Positions 54,132 to 61,773 of a stretch of DNA of 64,000 nucleotides are shown here, in pieces. The stretch comes from JADKCZ01 sp963786945. GTDB taxonomy: Bacteria; Myxococcota; Myxococcia; Myxococcales; Anaeromyxobacteraceae. The DNA is taken from contig CAWBAO010000006.1 in NCBI GenBank assembly GCA_963786945.1, forward strand, positions 1 through 64,000. The letters run 5' to 3'. The translations under genes and the position numbers were made by a program. How positions within the stretch are numbered: the first letter of the stretch is position 1; each line of letters begins with the position of its first letter. The notes beneath the pieces were generated by a model that ran no database searches, had not been told where the DNA came from, and saw only the letters and a program-made list of their open reading frames with translations.

Positions 54132-54593
54132 CTACTTGTGGTACGGCTCGCCGCGCAGGATGGTCATGGCGCGGTAGAGCTGCTCGACCAGCACCAGCCG
54201 GGCCAGCCGGTGGGCCAGCGTCAGCCTCGACAGGGCCAGCCGCTCCTGCGCCCGGGACAGCACCACCGGCGCCAGCCCGTCCGATCCGCCGATGACCAGC
54301 GCCACGTCCTGGCCGCGGATCATCCACTTCTCCACCCGCCGGGCCAGCTCGAGGCTGGTCGGCTCGTCGCCGCGCTCGTCGAGCGCGATCACCCGCTCGC
54401 GAGGCTCCAGCCGCCCCAGGATGGTGGCGGCCTCCTCCTCGCGGGCCTGCGGCGTGCCGGCCTGCTTCCGGGCCTCGGGCAGCTCCACCAGCTCGAACTT
54501 GAGGTACCGCCCCAGCCGGGCGACGTACTCGTCGACGGCCGGCGCGAAGAGCCCGGAGCGATCACGCCCCACCGCCAGCAGCCGCACCCTCAC
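54132..54593 (-). CDS. rlmH: 23S rRNA (pseudouridine-1915-N3)-methyltransferase
   Basis: A 153-residue SPOUT methyltransferase, standard length for RlmH. Motifs: VRVRLLAVGRDRSG at the start, VIALDERGDEPTSLELARRV, VALVIGGSDGL (the knot and SAM site) and the C-terminal LVLVEQLYRAMTILRGEPYHK, diagnostic of the family. The GTG at 54593 is chosen; another GTG at 54608 would add five residues. It is the last gene of a minus-strand run that starts with the OmpA gene at 59857. Confidence 0.93.
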   Translation of the reverse strand: MRVRLLAVGRDRSGLFAPAVDEYVARLGRYLKFELVELPEARKQAGTPQAREEEAATILGRLEPRERVIALDERGDEPTSLELARRVEKWMIRGQDVALVIGGSDGLAPVVLSRAQERLALSRLTLAHRLARLVLVEQLYRAMTILRGEPYHK

Positions 54594-54617
54594 GGTCCCC
54601 CCCGCCACGGGGTGCGC

Positions 54618-55728
54618 TCACGGGCCGGGCTCCTCGCCCGCCGGCGGGGTCCCCTCGGCCACCGCCCGCTCCAGCACGGCGTCCAGGCTGGCCAGCGTCT
54701 CCTCGTGGCCGGGGTGCGGCGCGGCCGAGAGGTTGCGCTCGAACTCGTCGGCCCGCTCCAGCAGCTCGCCCACCTTCTCCCGGGTGACCTCCTCGGCGGT
54801 GAGGCCGAAGCCGAGCCGCTGCAGGTAGCGCCCGTTGAGGATCTGCTCGAACTGCTTCTTCACCGGCACCGAGAGCATGGGGCGGCCGAGGTGCACCGCC
54901 TCGCTCATGAGCGTGAAGCTGCCGCCGGAGATGACGGCGCGCGCGGTGCGCAGGTCCTCGATGAAGGCCGGCTCGCTGAAGGGCCGGTAGCGCAGCGCCC
55001 CCTCGCGCACCTCCTGCTTCAGGTCGCGCCGCAGCCCGTAGATGCGGCACTCCCGGCCGCTCCTCGCCAGGATCTCGGGGAGGGCCTCGTTGGAGGTGCT
55101 GGTCTGGTAGACCAGCAGGTGCTGGCCCGGCTCGGGGCGGGCGGCGCGGATCTCGGGGCGCAGCACCGGGGGGTGGAGGGTGGTGCGCGGGTGGGTGATC
55201 TCGGGCCGGAAGAAGCTGGTGATGAGGTAGTGGAAGCACCCGGGCAGCTTGGCCTTCACGACGGCCTTGGCGGTCAGGTACTCGGCCTCCTTGCCCTCGA
55301 GGATGTCGGGCGGGAAGGCGCAGCGGTTGACCACCTGGTTGTTGTCGAGGCTGACCACCGGCAGGCCGTGCGCCGTGCCGTAGAGGTAGCTCCAGGTCTC
55401 GAAGTCGGAGACCACCACGTCGGGGCGGAACTGGGTGGTCAGGTCGAAGTAGGCCTTGAGGTTCCTCGGCAGGCCGCCGGTGAAGGCGCCCTTCAGGTTG
55501 GAGAGGATGGTGCGCAGGTGCTGCACCTGGTTGTCCTCGTAGACGATCGAGAGCCCCCAGAATCCTGTTGACGCCGAGCCGGTCGTGCTCCCGGGCCTTG
55601 AGGTAGTCGTGGGCCCGGCCCGAGACCACCACCTCGACCTCGTGCTGGCGGGAGAGGTGGTCGATGACCACGCGCGAGCGGGTGGCGTGCCCCATGCCCT
55701 CGCCGGCCACGCCGTACAGGATCCGCAT
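54618..55728 (-). pseudogene. GT-B glycosyltransferase, one frameshift
   Basis: Starts MRILYGVAGEGMGHATRSRV, the acceptor-domain loop of MurG/UGT-like glycosyltransferases. At about 55558-55564 (AGGATTCTGG on the minus strand) the reading frame breaks. Dropping one T gives NRIWGLSIVYEDNQVQHLRT and an uninterrupted protein through VVSDFETWSYLYGTAHGLPV, RAVISGGSFTLMSEAVHLGR (nucleotide-sugar loop) to the end at 54618. Intact length would be about 369 residues, close to the MJ1255-type glycosyltransferase family. The lesion looks like a single extra base. It may glycosylate an envelope component. It lies 10 bp after the VWA gene. Confidence 0.75.
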
Positions 55729-55738
55729 GGCGGGGAGT

Positions 55739-56990
55739 CTACCCCGCGCAGACGATGGAGACGTCGATCCGGTCGCCGAGCCCGAGCTTGCAGGCGTTCT
55801 GGAAGGTGAGCTGGGCGGGGCGGCCGAAGGCCGGGGGCGAGTAGATGGCGTCGGCGGCCGGGGCCTCCGGCGTCCCGTCGAGCGCCGTCACGCAGGGCAC
55901 CACGCCCCCGGCGGCCTTGGTGAGCCTCACCACCAGCATCCGCCAGTCCGCCGGCGCCCCCTGCAGCGGCAGCGACGACGGGGTGAGCTGCTCGGCGAAG
56001 CGGAGCAGCGCGGCGCTGAAGTCGGGGACGCAGATGGAGCCGACCTGCATGCGGGCGTCGCCCAGCGCCGTGAGCAGCTGGTCGAAGCGGTCGGCCTGCT
56101 CGAGCGCCGTGGCGCAGCCGCGGTTGGCGCAGGTCCCGCAGGAGGGCTGCGAGGGTGGCCGGATCGAAGCCGGCGATGGCCCCCACCATCACCTCGCGCA
56201 GCTCGCCGTCGACGGGGCCGAGCAGGAAGCCGGCGAAGCCGGCGACGCTGTCCATCAGGGCCGGGTCGTTCTTCACGGTGAGGTCGTGGCACTGCGTGTC
56301 GGAGGTGACCGCCGTGTTGGGATCGCCCGAGCAGTCGTCCTCGTCGGTGAGGAAGAAGACCGCCAGCCGGGCCCCGGGCCGCAGGAAGCCGGCGTTGGCG
56401 TCGGCCAGCCGGCTGGTGAGCGCCAGCCGGGCGGCACGGAAGGGCTGCTCGCGCCCGCTGCCCCGCGTGCCGACCAGGACGTTGGCCTTGAAGTCCTGCT
56501 GCAGCGAGGTCGCGCCGGCGTCGAGGATGCGGCTGCCGCCCCAGCCGCCGGCCTGCGGGTAGAGCGCGGTGTCGTAGATGAAGTCGCCGCTCACGCCGAC
56601 GCCCCCGACCTGGGTGATGGCCACCACGGCGCCGTCCGGGTAGGGGACGCCGGCGGCCGGTCCCGCCGTGTAGGCCTGCCCCGGGATGGAAGTTGCCGAC
56701 GAGGTGAACCCCTCGATCGAGGTGTTGGTGACGGCGATGCGGAACTCGTTCTGCACCGGCGAGGCCGCCAGGGCGGCGATGAAGACGCCGAGGCTGTTGG
56801 CCAGGTTGGCCTGGTTGTCGCTCATCGACCCGGAGTCGTCGACGACGAAGAGGATGTCGGTCTGGACCTTGTCGGGGAGCACCTGCGAGGCCTGGCAGGA
56901 CTCCAGCGCGGCGCTGGGGACGGTGTCGCAGGCCGAGCAGCCCTGGAGGGCGACGAGGGCGGCGGAGAGCAGGAGGGTGGTGGTGCGCAT
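55739..56990 (-). pseudogene. VWA-domain lipoprotein, one frameshift
   Basis: Begins MRTTTLLLSAALVALQGC with a lipobox at Cys18. A von Willebrand A domain with MIDAS motif FVVDDSGSMSDNQ follows, plus VFFLTDEDDCSG. Near 56140-56152 the frame shifts: removing one G gives ATLAPSCGTCANRGCATALE and then MQVGSICVPDFSAALLRFAEQL to the stop at 55739. Intact length would be about 416 residues. Several Cys in the second half suggest disulphides. VWA lipoproteins of this sort are frequent in myxobacteria and may bind metal-dependent ligands at the cell surface. Confidence 0.75.
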
Positions 56991-57012
56991 GGGTGGTCCG
57001 GCGCCGTCCGGG

Positions 57013-57648
57013 TCAGGCCTTCAGGCGCTCCTCCTTCTCCTCGGCCAGCCTCTCCAGCGCCGCCGCCATGGCCCCCCGCGCCTCCGGAGCGGCCCCCGCG
57101 TCGCGCAGGGCGCGAGCCGCCGCCCGCGCCAGGTCCCGCTCGGTGGCCTCGCGGGCGCGGAGCGCCCCCACCATCGCCGACACGTCCTCGCCGAGCTCCG
57201 CCAGCAGGTCCCGCGCGCGCAGGGGGCGGGGGTGGATGAGCTTCCCCTCCGCCACCTGCCGGCAGGTGCGGCCGATGGCGAAGGCCGGGCCGGCGATCCG
57301 GTGGGTGATCACCACCGCCGCGCCCAGCAGGCAGAGCAGCACCCCGGCCAGGGAGGCCGCCACCACCAGCATCCGTCCGCGGTCCTCGTTGGCCAGCGCG
57401 CCGGCCAGCGACTCGGCGCCGTCCGGGGCGCCCAGGGCGATGACCCGGCTGGTCTCCTGGTAGGCCTGCCACAAGAGCCAGCCCAGCCCGGCCGAGAGCA
57501 GCACCGCGACGCCGAGGAGGTAGCTGGCGAGGCGCAGCTGCAGCGAGGTGTCGACCAGGTAGTTGCGCACCCGCCGCTGGCGGCGCCCCTCCTCGTCCTC
57601 CAGCAGGGGCGAGGTCGATTCCGGTGCGGTGGTTCCAGCCGTCGACAT
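57013..57648 (-). CDS. Membrane protein with HAMP-like domain and no output domain
   Basis: A 211-residue protein with two hydrophobic helices, about 41-62 (LASYLLGVAVLLSAGLGWLL) and 92-114. They flank a short periplasmic loop and are followed by a HAMP-like region (HRIAGPAFAIGRTCRQVAEG) and a charged helical tail. It lacks a kinase, cyclase or methyl-accepting domain. It could relay a signal to a partner. It is set in a run with an OmpA and a HEAT gene upstream (11 bp) and a VWA gene downstream (22 bp). Confidence 0.65.
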   Translation of the reverse strand: MSTAGTTAPESTSPLLEDEEGRRQRRVRNYLVDTSLQLRLASYLLGVAVLLSAGLGWLLWQAYQETSRVIALGAPDGAESLAGALANEDRGRMLVVAASLAGVLLCLLGAAVVITHRIAGPAFAIGRTCRQVAEGKLIHPRPLRARDLLAELGEDVSAMVGALRAREATERDLARAAARALRDAGAAPEARGAMAAALERLAEEKEERLKA

Positions 57649-57659
57649 GCTGCTCCTTC

Positions 57660-58358
57660 TTACCGCCGTCCGAGCCTGGCGGCGAGATCGTCACCCAGGC
57701 CCCGGGCCACCGCCTCCACCACGGTGACGACGTAGGCGCCCCGGCGCGCGTCCGGCACCGGCCCGGCCACCGAGGCCCGGGCCTGGCTCTCCAGCAGGTC
57801 CAGCCGGCCGTCGCCGTCCACCACCACCAGCGAACCATGGGCCTCGAAGGTGGTCCGGCCGCCGCCGTCGCCGACCTCCACGTTCACCTTGGGTTGAAGG
57901 TGCAGCTCGCCGTTGGCGGCCAGGGCCATCCCTCGCTCGCTGAGCTGCCGGGACAGCGCCTCGGAGAGGCGGGCGCCGGAGGGGCCGCCGGCCACCTCGA
58001 CCGTGAGCGTGACCGGCCCCAGCGCCGCCAGGGCCCTGGCCGCGGCGGCGCGGACCGCCGGGTCGGGATCGGCCAGCGCCGCGGCCTGCAGCGTGGGCCG
58101 CGCCCGGGTGGCCTCCAGCCGGCCCAGCGCCGAGACCGCCGCCAGCCGGACGGCCGCCGCCGGGTCCTCGGCCACCGCCCGGCGCAGCGCCCGGACCGCC
58201 TCGGGCGACCCGCGCTGCCCCAGCACGATGGCCGCCTGGGTCCTGACCTTGAGCGAGGGATCGCCGCGGAGCGCCGCCACCGCCGGATCGGCGTCGGCGC
58301 CGGCGAGGGCCGGGAGCACCAGCGCGGCGAGCAGCAGGGCGGCGTGGAGGCGGGCCAT
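57660..58358 (-). CDS. Secreted HEAT-repeat protein
   Basis: A 232-residue protein with a signal peptide (LHAALLLAALVLPALAGA). About three HEAT-like repeats follow (PSLKVRTQAAIVLGQRGSPE, PAAAVRLAAVSALGRLEA, PDPAVRAAAARALAALG). The C-terminal domain of about 100 residues contains VTLTVEVAGGPSGARLSEAL and ELHLQPKVNVEVGDGG, of unknown fold. It is likely periplasmic and protein-binding. It starts 5 bp after the OmpA gene stops, so they are probably one operon. Confidence 0.65.
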   Translation of the reverse strand: MARLHAALLLAALVLPALAGADADPAVAALRGDPSLKVRTQAAIVLGQRGSPEAVRALRRAVAEDPAAAVRLAAVSALGRLEATRARPTLQAAALADPDPAVRAAAARALAALGPVTLTVEVAGGPSGARLSEALSRQLSERGMALAANGELHLQPKVNVEVGDGGGRTTFEAHGSLVVVDGDGRLDLLESQARASVAGPVPDARRGAYVVTVVEAVARGLGDDLAARLGRR

Positions 58359-58363
58359 CGGGC

Positions 58364-59857
58364 TCAGGGGGTGTCGGACACGATGGTGAACTCGACGCGG
58401 CGGTTCCTGGCCCGGCCCAGCGCCGTCTCGTTGGAGGCGATGGGCCTGTCGAAGCCGAAGCCGGCCGCCCGCAGCCGCTCGGGGGCCACCCCCTTGGCGA
58501 CGAGGTAGCGCACCACCGAGGCGGCGCGGCGCGCCGAGAGATCCTTGTTGTACTGGGCGGCGCCGACGTTGTCGGTGTGGCCCTCGACCTGGATCAGCCT
58601 CAGCTCGGCGTGCTGGGTGATGAGGGCCGCCACCTGGTCGAGCACGGCGTGCGACTCGGGCTTGATGGTGTCCCGGTCGGTGTCGAAGTGGATCGAGTCG
58701 TTCAGCGAGAGCCGCTTCGACTGGAGCTCGACCAGCGGCTGGGCCTCCGGCAGCGGGCAGCCGACGTTCTCCGCCGGGCCCGGCTGGTCGGGACACTGGT
58801 CCTCGCGGTCGGGGATGCCGTCGCCGTCGCGGTCCGGGCAGCCGTCCAGCTCGGGCTTGCCGGGCACCTGGGGGCAGAGGTCCCTGGAGTTGGGCACGCC
58901 GTCGGCGTCGTCGTCGCCCTCGGGCGGGCCGGCCGCCTCGGCGGTCCAGCGCACCCCGGCGAAGAGGCGCCACCGCTCGTGCCCGTACCCGACCTCGCCC
59001 AGCCCGGTGCCCAGCCCCACCTCGCCCGACCACCGCGGCGTGAACCAGGCCCGCACGCCGGCGCGCACCGAGAGCACCGTCCGGTAGCGGTCGGTGCTGG
59101 TGTCGTCGCCGCGCTGCCAGCCGCCGGTGAGCTCGGCGATGGCCTTCCACCGGGCCACCTGGCTCAAGGGTGGCAGGTCCAGGGCCCCGCCCAGCCCGTA
59201 GGTGGCGCCGTCGTGGACCACCAGCTGGGCGTACTGGCCGGTGCCGCGGAACAGGTAGCCGAGCTGCCCGTCGACCCGGACCGGGCCGAAGCGTCGCGAG
59301 CCGATCACCGAGGCGGCCAGCGCCAGCCCGTCGCTCGTGAAGGCGTCGGGGTTGCCGGTGGGCAGCCGCAGGTCGGCGAGCACGGCGAGGTCGAGCGGCC
59401 AGGTGGCGCCGTCCAGCACCGGCAGCTTGGCCCCCACCCGCAGGTCGCCGAGGGCGGCCGAGGCGATGGGGGCGACGAGCGGGCCGGTCACCCCCTGGCT
59501 CACCAGGAGCGAGAGGTCGGTCTGCTGCCAGAGCGCCACCGGCAGGTGGGCGCCGAGCTCGACGCGGCCGATCGACCAGGCCCCCAGCAGGTGGAGGGTG
59601 AGCCGGTAGGCGATCAGGTCGTCGGTCTCGCTCCCCGACTTGAGGACCATGAGCCCGTTGGCGAGGTCGAGGACCGCGCCGAAGGAGCGGGTCCCGGCCG
59701 CAGCGGCGCGGGCCGTCTCGACGGCGAAGCCCCCGTCGATCGACAGGGCCGGCTGGACCGGATCGGCGTTGAAGCCCCGCGCGGTGGGATCCTCGGCCGG
59801 CGCCGTGGTGGGGAGCACCGCGAGCAGTGCCAGGCAGGCCAGCGACCGTCGGGACAT
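58364..59857 (-). CDS. OmpA-family outer-membrane protein with thrombospondin type 3 repeats
   Basis: A 497-residue protein. It has a signal peptide (SLACLALLAVLPTTAPA), a beta-barrel of about 300 residues, then calcium-binding type 3 repeats (DDADGVPNSRDLCPQVPG, DRDGDGIPDREDQCPD). The C-terminal OmpA domain has SIHFDTDRDTIKPESHAVL, IQVEGHTDNVGAAQYN and RARNRRVEFTIV. This barrel, Ca-linker, OmpA layout is common in myxobacteria and ties the outer membrane to peptidoglycan. First gene of a minus-strand run through HEAT, HAMP, VWA, glycosyltransferase and rlmH. Confidence 0.85.
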   Translation of the reverse strand: MSRRSLACLALLAVLPTTAPAEDPTARGFNADPVQPALSIDGGFAVETARAAAAGTRSFGAVLDLANGLMVLKSGSETDDLIAYRLTLHLLGAWSIGRVELGAHLPVALWQQTDLSLLVSQGVTGPLVAPIASAALGDLRVGAKLPVLDGATWPLDLAVLADLRLPTGNPDAFTSDGLALAASVIGSRRFGPVRVDGQLGYLFRGTGQYAQLVVHDGATYGLGGALDLPPLSQVARWKAIAELTGGWQRGDDTSTDRYRTVLSVRAGVRAWFTPRWSGEVGLGTGLGEVGYGHERWRLFAGVRWTAEAAGPPEGDDDADGVPNSRDLCPQVPGKPELDGCPDRDGDGIPDREDQCPDQPGPAENVGCPLPEAQPLVELQSKRLSLNDSIHFDTDRDTIKPESHAVLDQVAALITQHAELRLIQVEGHTDNVGAAQYNKDLSARRAASVVRYLVAKGVAPERLRAAGFGFDRPIASNETALGRARNRRVEFTIVSDTP

Positions 59858-59981
59858 GGAGCCAGCTTAGGGCAGCCGGCGCCGGAGGCAAGCGATCGAC
59901 CGGCGGATCCTGGCCTCGGGAAACCGCGCACAGCCACACACACCAGCAGTCACGGCGGGCGGGGACGAGGGCGCGACCGCC

Positions 59982-60992
59982 TCAGGGCGCGCAGCGCGGA
60001 GCCGCGCCCTCCGCCTCGGCGGCGGTGGCCGCCAGGACCACGCCGCGGAGCGGCTCCAGGCGCCCGGCGGCGACGTCCGCATCACTCACGGTGATGAGCC
60101 GGTCGCCGGCGCGAACGGTGGCGCCCTGCAGCCGGCCGTCGGGGCCGTACCGCTCCTCGACCGTGAGTGACACCTCGCCCCCCTCGGCCGGGTAGCGCCC
60201 CTGGCGCAGCCGACCCACCACCCGCCCGGCGGCGTCGCGGGTGAGGCGGCGCAGCTGCTCGAGGCGGCAGGGCGCCTCCCCCGCGTCCTGGGCGGCCGGC
60301 CCGGCGACGCCGGGAGCGGGGCGCGGGGGCGGCGCCGGCACGGCCCGGGCCTCGGGCGCCGCGGCCCGCCCGGCCCGCAGCGCCGGCGCGGCGGACTTCG
60401 CCGCCTCCGGAGCCTCCTTCCGCTCGCCCGCGGCCTCGCCGGCCACCACGGCCTGGGGGGCCTGCGGGGCGGGCCGGGCCGGGCCGGGCGGCGGCGCCCG
60501 CCGCGGACGAGGCGCATCGGCCGTCGCCGCCGTGGCGGGAGCCTGCGCCTCCGGCGGGGCTGCCGGCGAGGCGGCCGGCGGCGAGGCGGCCGGCGGCGTG
60601 GCGTCGCGCCCCAGCAGCGCCTCGCGGTCCTCGGAGAGCGGGCCGCGCGCCGGCGGGCCGGCCACCCGGACCACCAGCAGGGCCAGCGCCGCCGCGCCGG
60701 CCAGCCCGAGCGCGCCGCCCCACAGCCAGCGAGGCGCCGCCCGGCGCGGCCGCCGGCCCGCCCCGGCCTGCGCCGCCGCCTGGCGCGCCGCCGCCAGCAC
60801 CGGCGCCCCCCGCCCCGGGGCCTCCACCGGCGGCAGGTCGGCCAGCAGCCGCCGGGTCTGCCGCAGCGCGGCCAGCTCGGCGCGGCAGGCGGCGCACCCG
60901 GCGGCGTGCGCCTCCAGGTCGCGAGCCTGCTCCGGCTCGAGCAGGCCGAGCGCCAGGTCCAGCAGCTCGTCGCGGCGCGGCTCATGGGTCAT
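59982..60992 (-). CDS. Anti-sigma factor with zinc-finger and one membrane helix
   Basis: A 336-residue protein. The N-terminal HAAGCAACRAELAAL carries the HxxxCxxC zinc-finger of ECF anti-sigma factors. One membrane helix (about 90-108, GALGLAGAAALALLVVRVAG) separates it from a long Pro/Ala-rich periplasmic region (130-255). A C-terminal beta domain of about 80 residues follows, with GRYPAEGGEVSLTVEERYGP. It should hold the sigma factor encoded just upstream at the membrane. The start overlaps the sigma gene end by four bases (ATGA). Confidence 0.82.
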   Translation of the reverse strand: MTHEPRRDELLDLALGLLEPEQARDLEAHAAGCAACRAELAALRQTRRLLADLPPVEAPGRGAPVLAAARQAAAQAGAGRRPRRAAPRWLWGGALGLAGAAALALLVVRVAGPPARGPLSEDREALLGRDATPPAASPPAASPAAPPEAQAPATAATADAPRPRRAPPPGPARPAPQAPQAVVAGEAAGERKEAPEAAKSAAPALRAGRAAAPEARAVPAPPPRPAPGVAGPAAQDAGEAPCRLEQLRRLTRDAAGRVVGRLRQGRYPAEGGEVSLTVEERYGPDGRLQGATVRAGDRLITVSDADVAAGRLEPLRGVVLAATAAEAEGAAPRCAP

Positions 60993-61603
60993 GGCGCGGT
61001 GCTCCCCGGCGGCACGGCGGGCGCCACCAGCCCCTCGGCGGCCAGCCGCTGGCGCAGCGCCAGCAGCGCGTAGCGCATGCGGCTCTTCACGGTGTTCTCG
61101 TTGACGCCGGTGGCCTCGGCGATCTCCGGGAAGGAGAGGCCGGCGTGCTCGCGCAGCAGGAAGACCTCGCGCTGCTCCGCGGGCAGCGCCGCCAGCGCCG
61201 CCTCCAGCCTGGGGCGCAGGCGGGCCGCGTCGGCCGCCTCGTCGGGGGCCGGATCGGTGGACGCCGGCGGCGCGTGGCGCGGGGGCTGGCCGTCGGCGAC
61301 CGGCGCGTCGAGCGGGTCGGTGGCGCGGAACACCTGGCGTCGCGCGGCGTCGGCGGCCAGGTTGCGGGCGATGGTGTAGAGCCAGGTGCGGACCGAGGCG
61401 CGCGGCTCCCAGGCCGCCGCCCCCTTCACCAGGCGCAGGAAGGTCTCCTGCACGAGGTCCTCGGCGCGGGTCCGCTCGCCGGTGAAGCGGAGCAGGAAGG
61501 AGTAGATCGGCGTCCGGTGGCGGAGCATGAGCGTCTCGAAGGCCCGCGCCTCGCCGCGCTGGAACCTCCGCATGAGCTGCTCGTCGGTCTGGTCGGCCGC
61601 CAC
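60989..61603 (-). CDS. ECF-family RNA polymerase sigma factor
   Basis: A protein of about 204 residues. Region 2 reads EARAFETLMLRHRTPIYSFL, then DLVQETFLRLVKG and WLYTIARNLAADAARR. Region 4 reads LAALPAEQREVFLLREHAG and the recognition helix IAEATGVNENTVKSRM. It should direct RNA polymerase to stress or envelope promoters and is coupled to its anti-sigma partner. The start is uncertain: the GTG at 61603 gives the usual ECF beginning (AADQTDEQLMRRFQRG); a GTG at 61636 would add an Arg-rich extension. Confidence 0.88.
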   Translation of the reverse strand: MAADQTDEQLMRRFQRGEARAFETLMLRHRTPIYSFLLRFTGERTRAEDLVQETFLRLVKGAAAWEPRASVRTWLYTIARNLAADAARRQVFRATDPLDAPVADGQPPRHAPPASTDPAPDEAADAARLRPRLEAALAALPAEQREVFLLREHAGLSFPEIAEATGVNENTVKSRMRYALLALRQRLAAEGLVAPAVPPGSTAP

Positions 61604-61724
61604 GGCCTCACGCGGGCCTCGGCGACGTGAACGCACGAGGCGGGAAAGGGATCTGCGGTCACGTCACCGGCGAGAGCAGGCGAGGGAGGGGACCCGCTCG
61701 TCCCCAGGCCGGTGCTCCTGTCTT

Positions 61725-61756
61725 GCGGCGGCGCCACCAGCAGCCGGCGCCGCCGC
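61725..61756. terminator. Perfect 11-bp hairpin after the PFOR gene
   Basis: GCGGCGGCGCC and GGCGCCGCCGC around a 10-base loop, 17 bp after the minus-strand stop at 61774. Likely the terminator of the pyruvate oxidoreductase transcript, although without a T-run. Confidence 0.55.
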
Positions 61757-61773
61757 GACCAGCGCCCTCGCCA

